Assembly: GCA_963971405.1 (NCBI GenBank)
Contig: OZ020488.1
Span: 25,191,089-25,255,088 of the forward strand
Reading direction: 5' to 3'
Length of the DNA: 64,000 nucleotides
Source: Psococerastis gibbosa
Lineage: Eukaryota; Arthropoda; Insecta; Psocodea; Psocidae
The notes below the pieces were generated by a model that was given only the letters and a program-made list of their open reading frames with translations, made no database searches and was not told the origin of the DNA. Both the position numbers and the translations under genes were made by a program. Of this stretch, positions 33,142 to 44,337 are shown in pieces (position 1 is the first letter of the stretch; every line of letters begins with the position of its first letter).

Positions 33142-33199
33142 GTTTTTCTATATCCTCTAATTTCGGTTATTACATTACTTTACTTTACTTTTCTTTAAC

Positions 33200-33545
33200 G
33201 GCGCCTTATACCTCCCACGGGGTCGGCGGGACGGATCTTCATCTTCCAGGTGTTCATTCGGCGAGAGACCGAGGGTCCTGAGGTCTTCCCTTACTTTCGT
33301 TTCAAGGGACATCCTCGGTTGCCCTATAGGTCTTGTACCCTACACCGTATAGTCCCTCACACTTCTCTTCCTATCGTATGGCCCCACCACGCCAGTCTTC
33401 GTTCCCTGACTTTGTCGGTGATAGGTGCTACTTGCATCTCTACCCGGATGTCCTCGTTTCTCCTCCTGCCTTGTCAATTTGTAACCCAGACGGCCAGGCA
33501 GTAACGAAATTTTCGCATCTCAGCCCCATGCAGCAGTTGCTCTTT
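33200..33545 (-). pseudogene. LINE reverse transcriptase C-terminal fragment
   Basis: The minus strand reads GAEMRKFRYCLAVWVTN, then VAPITDKVRERRLAWWGHTI and GRE, an in-frame stop, then GQPRMSLETKVREDLRTLGL. VAPI.(D/E)K.RE.RL.W.GH and the following VR.DL..LGL are hallmarks of the RT C-terminus of many non-LTR retrotransposons. The catalytic part is missing and at least one stop interrupts it. The plus-strand frames at 33250-33617 are shadows of this fragment. Confidence 0.8.
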
Positions 33546-33728
33546 GTCCTTCCACAATGGCCAGCACTCTTAGTTTTAATAAATAGAAAAGTAAATCGAA
33601 AATACGAAATGCTCTAATAAATGACCAGACGGGCAATTCCTGTCACTCGTGCGCCATACCGTCAACAATTTAACATGTTATCTCCGTAAGTCTGGCAATA
33701 TCAGGTAAATAACCCGGTCTCAAGATTG

Positions 33729-33925
33729 TTTTTTTTTAAACGTTAAATTGCTTACAAACAATTTAATGAATGCATCCAATTAACCTCTTCAATCGCCTCA
33801 CTAAGTAACCTAATAGGTACTTGTGTCGAGTTACGACACGTCTCCGACCGCAAGGTGTGTAGAGACTCGCACAAGTACAAGCACACTACCACCTTGCCAC
33901 CAAAGTCGTATATAACTGTATATAT
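33729..33925 (-). mobile_element. SINE2 copy 3
   Basis: A-tail side at 33729-33745 (T-rich on plus strand), body with GATTGAAGAGGTTAATTGGA and CTTGTACTTGTGCGAGTCTC on the minus strand, head near GGTGGTAGTGTGC. It has no insertion at the site where copy 2 carries its hAT MITE, confirming the empty-site sequence. Confidence 0.8.
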
Positions 33926-34829
33926 TCAATGCATGTAAGTAGGTAGGCCTAACAAAATTGTAATTTATCGTCGTATGCGCGAGCCCTGCCTGTGTCATAA
34001 AATACTTGACTGAAACAAAATGTTTTCTTTTTATTTGCGATTTGCTTGTTTCTGATTTCACAACGGTGGGACCCCCAGAGGACTGAGGAGCGTGGGTGTC
34101 GCTGTGACAAATGACGGCATGGTCTCCATGCTGCCCTCCCTTACTTGGCTTGTGGATTTACGAGTATGATCTGCTGTACAATGCTTCAGAAGTACTTTCG
34201 ATTTGTTGCAGTAAAGTACAACAACTGTCATCTAGGCGTTGCCGATTGTTGTCTTGTTCGAAGTTACTTATTAGTTATTGCATTAGTCTAGCTAGGTATT
34301 TATTAACATGCTTCATTTCATCTTCTATTGTACAATAGAGTGGTGCTGTGAAATTGGTTAAATGTTCACTTTCTTGTCTTTAGGTAGGTATATGCTGTAT
34401 ACATTCAAGTCCCGTGATTCTATTATGCAGTTTATAAAATCGAAATGCCCTATACTGTAGTATTGTATACGCACATTGGCACCGATTTGGCAAAATTTTT
34501 AGGGGTTCTTGGACATAACAAAATATTTTAGCTTTAATATAATTATAGTATTTTCTTAATTAATATGCTATTGCTGGGGGGGGGGGGGGAATTTAGAGCA
34601 ACTATACAGTGCTAGGCTATCATGGTATATATATATATATATATGCATTTGATTGAATTTTGTCTGCAAGATATTTAGGAGATGGTCAGACCCTTCCCCT
34701 TTTAAATTGGGAGCGTCTGGCGTCTGAGCACCATACAAGTTGGCGCCACTGCAATACCCGCTATGTTCTGACTGGAAGCTCAATTTGTTGATTATACGAG
34801 CTTGTGCCGTCGAGTTTTCCGACTTATGT
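33926..34829. other. No gene seen; microsatellite and G14
   Basis: G14 at 34576-34589 and (TA)n at about 34626-34644. The remainder is unassigned. Confidence 0.5.
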
Positions 34830-35278
34830 AAAGCAGAGTGTTTGCCAGGCGGCAGGCAATGGCAATGAGACTACCCTATGAAACCCCCCCATTTCCTGCG
34901 GCCTTACTGTTATACCAGGTCCATGCCTTAAATTCGGTCCAGGCGTGGCTGCGTTTAGTGCGTTGTGAATGGAACATTGCACAACTGCCGGGGCCCCTCC
35001 CACTACGCATCCCGGGCCCACGCTGCGCCGTGCCGCGCTTGCTCTCAACTCTCAAGGTGATGCCGCGCGAATATATTAACCTGATCATGCGCATGCGCTT
35101 TGTTTGGCGATCATGTGTTTGTGGGCGCCCCCGGTTGTCATCTCCTTTGTCCTGTTGCATTGTACTCGAATTATTGTTGTCATAAGATGTGTCCGCGCAG
35201 TTTGCTCCGCTCCTTCCCTAGGACTAATCGCATGTTCCACCTCCTCCGTCTTGTGTGGCAACTAGGCTTAATTAGGCT
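34830..35278. other. GC- and CpG-rich patch
   Basis: Markedly richer in GC and CpG than the rest of the window, with GCGCATGCGC-like words and overlapping frames on both strands (34838-35185, 34876-35160). No domain is recognised. It could be an unmethylated promoter-like region, a repeat of recent origin or an unrecognised exon. Confidence 0.4.
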
Positions 35279-35762
35279 TTGGGGAAATTCAAGTGGGCAG
35301 CTCACTATGGGGTATCCCACTTCATCGAACCGCAATATTGTAAAAAAGTCCAGCAGGGAGGGGCAGACTCTACAGCGGGGTCCATAACGCAGAGAGAAAT
35401 TAATGGAAACTGCCGTTCAACATTTCATAGGACAGAAATTATGGTAGGAAATGAAAGGTGTTCTATGAAAGCCTACTTGATATTACAAGCCCAATCTGTC
35501 AACGGCCATACCAAGTTGAATCCACCGGAACGAAGCCTGTTAAAAACTGCAGCAAACTTAGTAGTGTGCGCAGCGTTGGCAGGGGAACATGGTGGGACTA
35601 ACACTCTTAGACAGTCAAAAGGCGTGTCGAGTCCTGTTTACAGGTTACACCGTCAGTCAACTCCACTTCTTCAGGTGTAGGGGTCTGCCCCTATGGTGCC
35701 TCAAGTTAAGAAATAGACTCATCCCCCCCCCCCCCCCCCCGCGCCAGCAGGCTGACAGGGTA
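35279..35762 (+). repeat. Repeat G, longest copy, with open frame
   Basis: The frame 35279-35680 (133 codons) includes LNPPERSLLKTAANLVVC and AGEHGGT, which recur in frame in the 20.2-kb copy and in part at 49.2 kb (NLVLGTGLAGEPGG on the minus strand). The later part (35640-35762) shares GTCTGCCCCTA, CAAGTTAAGAAA and GGCTGACAGGGT with the other G copies; C18 (35723-35740) is an expansion at a shared C run. A once coding, now repetitive sequence is possible, but I cannot name it. Confidence 0.55.
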
Positions 35763-38090
35763 ACATCTACAAGACCCTTAATGGTGCGCCCTACCTTGTC
35801 TCATCATTTCATCACAATTTCATGTCAATAGTGGAATGGGAAGAAAAACGTTTGTAGCATAAATAATAAAATAATAATGGAAAACGTACCAGAACAAAGT
35901 GAACAACAGAAGCGGCATGTAATTTTCTTGAACTTTTATTAAGCCATACTTAAGTACAACAGACAGTTGATCAATTTTAGATACATCTTGAGTTGTATTA
36001 AAGATAAGGCTGAAATACTGGGATGATTTGATTTCAGATATAAGTTTTTTTTAGCACAAACCTGGAACTGGGAGCCGAAGTGCGCCCCCCAGCAACCGCA
36101 CCGCGGGGGAAGGGGAAGGAAGAAAAAAACAACAAGCCCAATCTTATTACTGAAATGAGCTTTGAAGCGGATACTCGGCTACTTCAAGTCAACAGAGACA
36201 CAACGTAATTTCTCTATGGACTTGGGTGAGAGCAGGTCTCCCAGGAGGATGATGGAGTGGCGTACACCTTATAGGGACCTAATGGCTGGAGCAAACTTGC
36301 GACCACACAGGCCACGCCGCCAATTATTCTTTACGAGAGCAAAAACTATTCAGGCAGCCAACTTTCAAAGCAACCTCCGTGTCTTTTGTTCATACGCACT
36401 GCTGGTTGAATGGAGATGCATACAAACAAGTTTGGTTAATTATTATTGGAGCACCTGTGAAAATATGCGTGTAACAACCGTGCCAATTTGCCATGCTTCT
36501 ATTCACTGACGATTTAATTATTTTCTTGTGTGTACCTACTTAGGGCTAATAAGTTTAAATACCTACCTACTCTATACTTACCGCTTTCTCAGTATACTTA
36601 CTCTATATAAAACTTGTCTTTAAACTCTTGTCTTGTCTCAGCCAATTGTACGTAACAGAGAAAAGAAAATATAGTAATTTGTCTGTGTTATAGTTATAGT
36701 ATTGACACAGTACCTATTAGTAAATTTGCAGTTGGTAACGGCAGGATTAGGCTATCGTATAGAACGCAAATATTTTATAATATAATATAATAACATATTA
36801 TGTTATGGTGGCTATAGTCATGGATTTATAACCATGTCAAGTATTTGGTGACTTTGATGGGAGTTGCTGGACGTTTACTGGTAAATGACCGTCGTCAAAA
36901 GTTTTGGAAAAATTTAATAAATATATTTCTGCTGGACATCAGTATTGAAAATGAAATCGGGCAGACAACTGGGGCAAGTCATGATTACTGGTCAAAGGCA
37001 TGTATGAAAATAAAATATGAGGTTTGCGACAGAGGACCATTCTGTGTGTAATGATGTCTAGGACGAAAAGAAGCCCTGAGTAGTGAGTTCAAATGAGATC
37101 ATAATATATTCAGGAGAACCGGACTTCATGTGTTCGTCTTTCATGATTTAGTATAGGCTTACACAGTGTGCTTATCTCAAAATTTCAACTTAAATTTGAC
37201 AATAGGTAGGTGCTCACATTGCTCTACCAAAAAATTAAAATTTGTCAGCTCTCATTGGTTCAATCTTACATTTAATTTGGACCTGGTTGACTAACAAGTC
37301 CAAAAATTACCCCAAATAAACTTCGGCGCTATTGATTGTAGCCAGGCTTTATTTCCTCGGTGGGGGACTAAAAAAATAATTCTTCGGCTTACAACCGCTT
37401 CCCTTGCCACCCGTTCGCCTTACTAAGCGTGAGAATGCTTCAGAGTGCGTCATTTTCTCATCCATCTCTGGACTTTTCTACTAGATCCTGCTATATCGTA
37501 TCTCCTTGTACGTCTACCTCTGTATGGCAGGAGGTGCGGAGAAAAGTAAAGTGATGAGACACTGATAAAGCGATACGTCGTATATTGTAGAATCATTGAC
37601 TGAATGACATCTTGTTTCGCCAGAATTGGAATCCGATCCAAAAAACAAGGTACATTTTACACGGCAGGTATTGCCCTACTTAACATTGCCTCACTGTCTA
37701 GTTGGAATGCCACAAGATGTCGTTGTCAACGAGATCACTTTCATAAATTGATTGAAGCGTTCATTTAACCTGACGAGCCATTTTTTGTCTATTGGTATTT
37801 TTTTGACAATACCGGTACGAGTTGATTTCAGAGTTATAAATATAATTCGCAATTATAAAATTACCAAAAGACTCCGCACACCGATTGATGTTGGCTAACA
37901 TGAGTCAGTGTCGAAATTAAATCAGGAAATTCAAGATTTAAGAAGATACTGTCCCATTTTCTCATTAGCATTTTATAATTTTCTGGTCTAGTTCCCTTCA
38001 GGCAGTTGTTATATTTATCTAATAATAAGGCTAAATATAAGGCGGGGCCTAGGCGAAAGACATAATATTACAATAGGTAGTGTCAAGTGT
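35763..38090. other. No gene seen
   Basis: Unassigned. A 115-codon frame at 36162-36509 and a 68-codon frame at 36845-37051 have no recognised motif. Confidence 0.5.
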
Positions 38091-38505
38091 GATAAAAAAT
38101 AAAATATAAAATAATAGTTAAAAACACTAAAAACACGCTTTTAAAGAAAATTCAACTAAAAAATTGAAAATAAAATTTAACCAATTTGGATTAAGAATAA
38201 GCTTAGTGTAAATAAGAAATAAATGTAGCCTCTATTATTGTTAAAAAAACGTGGGGATCAGATTTAATTTAAAGTGCTATTTAAGATATTAGGCTATCAA
38301 AGTGATGATCATATCTATCAATAAAATGTTTATAACTATTGACACTATGCACCCCACGCTTTTTTACAATAATACAGCCTACATGTATTTCTTATTTACA
38401 CTAAGCTTATTCTTAATCCAAATTTGTTAAATTTTATTTTCAATTTTTTAGTTGAATTTTCTTTAAAAGCGTGTTTTTAGTTATTTAACTATTTTTATTT
38501 TTCAC
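38091..38505. repeat. Large inverted repeat, arms about 160 bp
   Basis: Left arm 38091-38256 and right arm 38352-38505 mirror each other through TAAAAACACGCTTTTAAAGA, TTAAGAATAAGCTTAGTGTA and ACGTGGGG, around a spacer of about 95 bp. Divergence between the arms is modest. A short echo, CTTTTTAGTTGAATTTTCT, follows the right arm. It is either a foldback transposon or a locus whose transcript would be double-stranded. Confidence 0.85.
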
Positions 38506-38523
38506 TTTTTAGTTGAATTTTCT

Positions 38524-40487
38524 ATGTTATTGTTGATAACGTCTAATATGTAACAGGACTATAATATAATATAATATTATTATGTTAACGAATGTTTTTT
38601 TGCTAAACAAGATCCCCTGGTAACATCCTCCCGACGTGGCCCTTGGTTGCCATGACAGTAGACGCCACACTTTCATGCAAAGCATACGGAAAGAAATTTA
38701 ATAATTTTTATTAGCGAATTTAATCAGGATAATCGGATATTGTAATTGCATTATTGCATTGTCATCGGTCTTTGACAGGTGTGCAAAGTTTGAATTAAAT
38801 CTGATCGTTCAAAGTAGGGCAAAATCGAGCCCAAAGGAGTCGGTTACAAACATACAGGTGAAACGAATAAAAGCGTTATAAAACTAATATCAGATACTTA
38901 GCTAGTGGACTTACAGCGGTATTTATTATAAATCTTATTCTTATAACAGTACGTTAAATATTATTTCCGTTACTATACGTCCTTAAATGTACCTACATTC
39001 AATGCCTCAATGGGGGTATAAATGCGGAGATTTCAAAATATTTTTTAAACAAATTGAGAAATTAATTAAGTCCTCCCTTGAAAAAGAGGAATTTCCTTAA
39101 AATGTTTTAGATACTTTTTCGAACATCTATACATTTTAGGTGGGTGGTCAAATAAAGTGATATCAAAGACAAATAATGAGAGAAATTATTAGAAGGTGGG
39201 AAGGTTATCTTTACCAAAATCTAATAGTAGGCTCCACCCTGCCTACAAATACAGGTTATTGGCCTCATAGTGCCTAATCCCAGCACTCATGCGGTATACC
39301 TGTAATCCACATAAATTTATTGCCGTTTCTTATCTCTTGTGTCGTCTTTCTTCCTCGTCCTCCATAAAAAAAATCTTGGCATATTACATTATATTTCTGC
39401 CCTCATGTATACTTTTGGATGAAGCCATAATAGTTTGGTTGCCTTTCTCCGTAAACTAATAAAAGTTGATTTGTGTTTTTATAGGCTAGTTAAGTTGCAG
39501 TTGTTATACTGAGCTAGGTGCATTGTTATTATTTTCAGCCATGGGCCCATGCTTCTCTTTTATAGTCTGTCATCACACGATAAAATCTTCATGTTATTAT
39601 GAGTATGTTACATGCAGATAATTTTTTCCTCAAATAGCGCTAGAAAATCTCTTTGGCTCTTCAGTGTTTCAGTCAGTCTGATAGAAAAGTTGTATTGCCT
39701 CTTGTTGGCCACTGTTTAAGCTATATTCATTTTCAAATTGCTTCTGCACCTTTAAAAAGTCAGAGAAGGCGTTGAATGTGCCAAAATAAAATGTTACAGA
39801 TTTTAAAATTGAAATAAGTAATTAAGAAATACCTACCGTAAGTATAGGCAATATTTTCAATGACATTTTTTGCTGAAATTCACAAACATCTTAGGCATGT
39901 ATTGTATTTCACTGTTTTATATTGAAATTTGAAACTCAATGACTTTTAGATGGCTGATAGTATATAGGTACTAATAATGTACCAATGGAATGGTCCTAGA
40001 CCTACCTATATGTTGCCCAATGCCAATAAGGTAACCTAACGCTAACCTAGCCAACGACCCCACCATGGTTCGTCAGACATTATTGATATTATTACCGTAT
40101 GAATTTTTTGCCATTGGCACTATGCTCCACGTCCTACAATCGATAATGGACAAACTGAGACCCATTGACACAATGTGACAGGTGTCATAACTTAGCCAAG
40201 TGCGCGGGTACGAGTTATTATGGCTAATATACTGATTCACTTCAAAAATCCATTGTGCGGACGAAAAGAAAAGTAAATTTTACTTCATTTAATGCAGAAC
40301 TAGATGATAGCTAGCTCCAAGCCTCCAAAGTTCATATTTAAACTTCAATAGATTTAAAACCTTATGCCTATTGCCTAGAATTACACAATGTATTTTTATC
40401 TTTGAGAACAATATTCACTATGAGCTTAAAAAAAAACCTTTGCAATGCATTGGGGAAGGGGCTATTGTTGGTAACATTTTTGAATAG
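38524..40487. other. No gene seen
   Basis: AT-rich and without shared repeats. Confidence 0.5.
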
Positions 40488-40677
40488 GATCGTCCGCGGA
40501 AGAGGAAATGCCAAGCCCTTTTCTGACCCCTCGCATTACAATGCGGACTTATCAGACTACCATCAATCCAGAGCAGCCTCTTGTACCACTGCGCACACTC
40601 TCACCATATCTCAGCTTTATGGACCTATTGGCCATAGGGAATGAGCGAAAGCGACAAGTGTTCTTGACTAGTTTTTG
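40488..40677 (+). CDS. Possible exon resembling a Cys-loop receptor N-terminal exon
   Basis: A frame open from the acceptor-like TTTTTGAATAG (ending about 40489) to the donor-like AAA|GTGAAA at about 40676 encodes YQTTINPEQPLVPL, then LSFMDLLAIGNERKRQ and VFLTSFWIK. In nicotinic and 5-HT3-type subunits the corresponding exon ends soon after E..Q.(L/F)T...W(L/I).(Q/K), with the intron at this place. The spacing from INP to the Q is within one or two residues of the usual IRP-to-Q distance. No following W.D exon was recognised nearby. Resemblance is weak; chance is a serious alternative. The two longer frames starting at 40402 and 40508 include this segment. Confidence 0.25.
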
Positions 40678-40689
40678 GATAAAAGTGAA

Positions 40690-42165
40690 AAAGACTCCTT
40701 CTATCGTTGCATTTGTATCGGCAATAGTAAAGCAAAGGTGGTTTGTTTTCACTTCACACCTTTTATGGGAATTAAGGTCCCCCACGTTATCCTTTGACCC
40801 CTGTCTCTGCTCATTGTTAGTTTCCGTTTTAAGTCCCTTTTTAGCTCTTAACTGTCTTCGATAACCGAGCTGAAACCCATTTACGACTCCTCGGTTTTTA
40901 ACAAAGTTTCATTTGTTGATTAGATGGTATAGTTGATTGGGGTGCGGCCACTGCAGCATAGTTGCAGAGTTCCGTTAGCCAATTTAAACTTACAATATTA
41001 CAAGTAGATGCGTCTTTTTCAGCGTAAATTATGTTTTATGGTTATGGCTGTATAGGGATTCCATCTTTTGTGGCTGTGAAATTTTTGATGGTTATATAGA
41101 CTTCTGTGAAACGCAATTAACATACTTGATGTGTACTGTTTATGAACCTTGTGTTCTTTGTGTAAACACTGGCCATGCATTTAGGCTTATGCGGTACTTC
41201 ACTGCTTTTGAAATGGTTTCCGCAATTTGAACCGAATGACAGTTTCTACTGGCTCGTTCATTACTATTTATTGCACGAAAGTTTCATTGTTGTACGTATC
41301 TATGTTGACATGTACAATGATAAAGTTACGATATTGGGATCCAATAATGAAGACACATTTCTATTCTGTTTGCGTATAAGAACCTGCTGAGGGAATGGCT
41401 AATGCCGCTATTCAGAACCGTGCGAGGTCTGGATATCAAAATAGTGCATTGCAAGTATACTGTATCGACTTTTATTATTATATAGTAACAGTTGCAGTAT
41501 CGTATGTATCGTATGTTAAATTAGTATTTCTAGTTAAGTTTTTTATAGGATCCACTTAGCTGATTTGAAAGCTAGCCAGCTAGTCAACGTATTAATATGT
41601 TGCTGGGTTCAAAGTATTTTACGTTTCGCAGGAATTTTTTAACATGCCGAAAACGACATAAATGCTAAAAAAAGGACAATTTTATATTAGACATTTAGAC
41701 CTACTGTGTGTTAAATATCTGACCTTGACCTGACGTGACCTATACTATTTTACACTTGCCCCCTGGTTGCAGGTTCTAAAGCCGAGAATGTAGGCAGGAC
41801 GTATAGCAAACAAAGTGAGCATTGTATTGTAAACAGCTGCCCCGGTCGTTTCCTCATTCAATATTCTTCTCCATGACTATACATAGCTTGTTTGTCTGCT
41901 ACTTCCAACTTTTTAGTTTGCCGCTAAATAATGATAATAATACAAAGTGGGTGCTACTAAACATTTTGCTTTCACTTCTTGTAGAAAATAGGTACAGTAG
42001 TTATTAAAACTGTTGTTGGCGGGATGGCTTTCTAAGACTCACAACCGTAGGAGGTGGTGGTAGATAGTTTTTCAATTCATTTTCCCTGAAATTTGGTAGG
42101 AAAATTAGGTTTGTTCAGCTAAAATTTTAGATGTAGATCGTCAATGGCTATGTCTATACATCCAT
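40690..42165. other. No gene seen
   Basis: I looked for a continuation of the possible receptor exon and found none that I trust. AT-rich, unassigned. Confidence 0.45.
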
Positions 42166-42220
42166 GTATATACTGCCAATAGCTGATACGAAACGCGTTT
42201 TGTCGTAGATGGTGAATAAA

Positions 42221-42515
42221 TCCTACACTTCCTACATTCATACATCGGCTTCGATGGCAAGGTGGTAGCGTGCTTGTACTTGTGCGAGTCTGCGCGCCAT
42301 GCGTGTCGTAGCTCAGCACAAGTATTAATTTACTCATTGAGGCGACTGAAGAGGTCAATCGGATACATTCATTAAATTGTTTGCATGCGATTAACCTTAA
42401 AAAAAATAAAAAAATAAGTCTGGCCATGCTTCGGAAGGCATGTAAAGCAGACGGTCCCGGGTCTTTCTAGTTGAGTGTAAGAGAGGGCTAGAACTCTGCT
42501 AGGTTGGCTTAGTAA
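42221..42515 (+). mobile_element. SINE1 copy split by a SINE2 insertion
   Basis: TCCTACACTTCCTACATT (42221-42238) matches the end of the SINE1 head exactly as seen in the 46.8-kb copy. SINE1 then resumes at TGGCCATGCTTCGGAAGGCA (42420 on) and runs to CTAGGTTGGCTTAGTAAT. The interval is a SINE2 (42242-42418). The 5' head upstream of 42221 is badly eroded. SINE2 is thus the younger insertion here. Confidence 0.75.
42242..42418 (+). mobile_element. SINE2 copy 4 (nested)
   Basis: The only plus-strand SINE2: GGCTTCGATGGCAAGGTGGT head, GTGCTTGTACTTGTGCGAGT, GACTGAAGAGGTCAATCGGA and AAATTGTTTGCATGCGATTA, then an A-rich tail with one T interruption. A block around GATCGGAGAC, present in other copies, is deleted. 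Confidence 0.85.
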
Positions 42516-43763
42516 TAGAACAAAAAGTCTTTATTTATTTATTTATTTAAATCATTATTATGCAATTGAGGACAATTGTCAGCACAACACGCTGGAAGAA
42601 CTTTTGTAGAATATTATCAAGTCCAGCAATTTCAGTTTCATGGTGGCAAATGCGAAGAAGTTTGTTCATGTATCCCACCAAGAAACATAATCAAAACAAA
42701 TCCATCTACAAAAACATTGGTACCCATATATCTAGGTAGTTCCATTAATCGACTGAAAATTCTTGAGGAAAAAAAGGTAACAAAAAGCAGGCAAAAAGAT
42801 AAATATATATAGGTAGTAGTACACTACTACTAGTAGTACTGGAAATCCATTGGGGGCCGTAACATCCTATAAAAGAAGATTCACCCACATAAGGAGCCCC
42901 AAGGTGATGGATACCCATTTTATAAATTACTTAGCCTACGTACCGACCGTATTATTATATTGAAGAATACAGGCTACATATTTGGATCTTTTGTCGTTTC
43001 CTTTCGAACTTTCAGTGAGAGTATTCGACCTTTGAAGGTCGCTTATAGGCTACCTGTAATTTTCCCTAGCACCTATTATGGTTTGAGAAGGTAAAAGGCG
43101 CATGCCCTTTTAAAAAGGAACTACGGCAATCTCATTCTATCATTAATAGCAGTATTACATTGTGATAAAAATGACGTCAAAATGTTACCTATTTCATTAG
43201 AGACGCCGACGCCTCCCTAATTCCAGGACGAAAGTATAGAGAGAGTATCTCTTATTGCAGTCACCCCACGTATGACCTTGGTCAACCTTACGAACGCGAA
43301 AGGACCAGTTCAAATTTGAGCCGTCATCTTTGGTTAATTATGAGGCAGACTGCTACACAGACAGGCATTGCGTGGGGGCGAAATGGGCGCAACTACAACA
43401 AGGACCAAGATTTGCAGAGGTATACAATAGGGCCGACGTAAATGCGACTGCTTATTAACGTATGACTGTATACTGTGTAGTACTGTGACGCCCACAAGTT
43501 TGTTTTCTTGGCTTTCCTCAATAATCCGGTTGGTCATTGTTAGTTATGAACACGGCTTGTGAAATTTAGAGCATGACAACTGTGGGGGAAAGTGCGGGGC
43601 TGTACTGTGATTTGTAGTTTTAATTTACTAATGTGTTCGTACGAGTATTGTGTCAAGTCGCGGCTTTGTGATGGGATCAGCCCCAGCTGTTTGCGGTTCT
43701 GCTTAGCTCAAGTGGCATCTGGTGGCTCGGTTGCAAAATAAAAGCTCCTGTAATTCTTAGTAC
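42516..43763. other. No gene seen
   Basis: Unassigned; frames at 42576-42812 and 43334-43537 are not recognised. Confidence 0.5.
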
Positions 43764-43766
43764 TAA

Positions 43767-43986
43767 GACGGCTATTCCACCGACGTGGATTTTGAATGTG
43801 AATGTGTCATGACGTGGTAGCAGACATCATTCATAAGTCTCTACCATATTATAACTTAATTTATAATAGATAAGTTAAGTATCTACATAATAGTCTCCTT
43901 AAAATATGGCAGAGACTTATTAATGATGCCTGCTACCACGTCATGACACATTCACATTCAAAATCCACGTCGGTGGAATAGCCGCC
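43767..43986. mobile_element. MITE A: 220-bp PIF/Harbinger-like palindromic element
   Basis: Left tip GACGGCTATTCCACCGACGT, right tip reversed GGCGGCTATTCCACCGACGT; arms of about 100 bp with GACGTGGTAGCAGACAT inside, and a spacer of about 30 bp. TAA lies outside both ends (43764-43766, 43987-43989). A 3-bp TWA duplication and a G/C-rich tip are typical of PIF/Harbinger. Its arm is related to the outer arm of composite MITE B. Confidence 0.85.
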
Positions 43987-44245
43987 TAAGGGCCATTATC
44001 AATTCCAGGTCTAGCGTTGAACGTTCAAGCGCGCATACAGTGCCTGCACGTAATCCTGCATGGATCAAGTTGTGCATTGTTTTCCAGAACCAAAGGTCCC
44101 ACCGCAGTTTGTATTAGGTCTCTGTGCAAAATTTAGTAAAGAGGAAGGTTCATCAAGATTTGATGGAAACCGCCCTACTCTATTCTATTCTATTTTGCAT
44201 CCTGTGGCTCTAATATACTAGTATGATAGTGGAATATTTGTGTAG
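43987..44245. other. No gene seen
   Basis: Unassigned spacer between MITE A and the solo hAT-like end. Confidence 0.5.
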
Positions 44246-44333
44246 GGGTACAAGACTTTTCAGCCCGAGAAATGGCCCCCACACAATTCCGGTCCAGAGG
44301 CCCCCACAAGGCCAAACCCGGCACTGCACTCTA
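44246..44333 (-). repeat. Solo end of the CAGTGCC hAT-like family
   Basis: On the minus strand: CAGTGCCGGGTTTGGCCTTG followed by GGGGGCC blocks, as in 27675-27954. It abuts composite MITE B, with no partner end recognised. Confidence 0.6.
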
Positions 44334-44337
44334 CTAA

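Noticed and set aside
33250-33617. Plus-strand frames of 84 and 94 codons
   Set aside because: Shadows of the minus-strand LINE fragment, which has clear RT C-terminal motifs.
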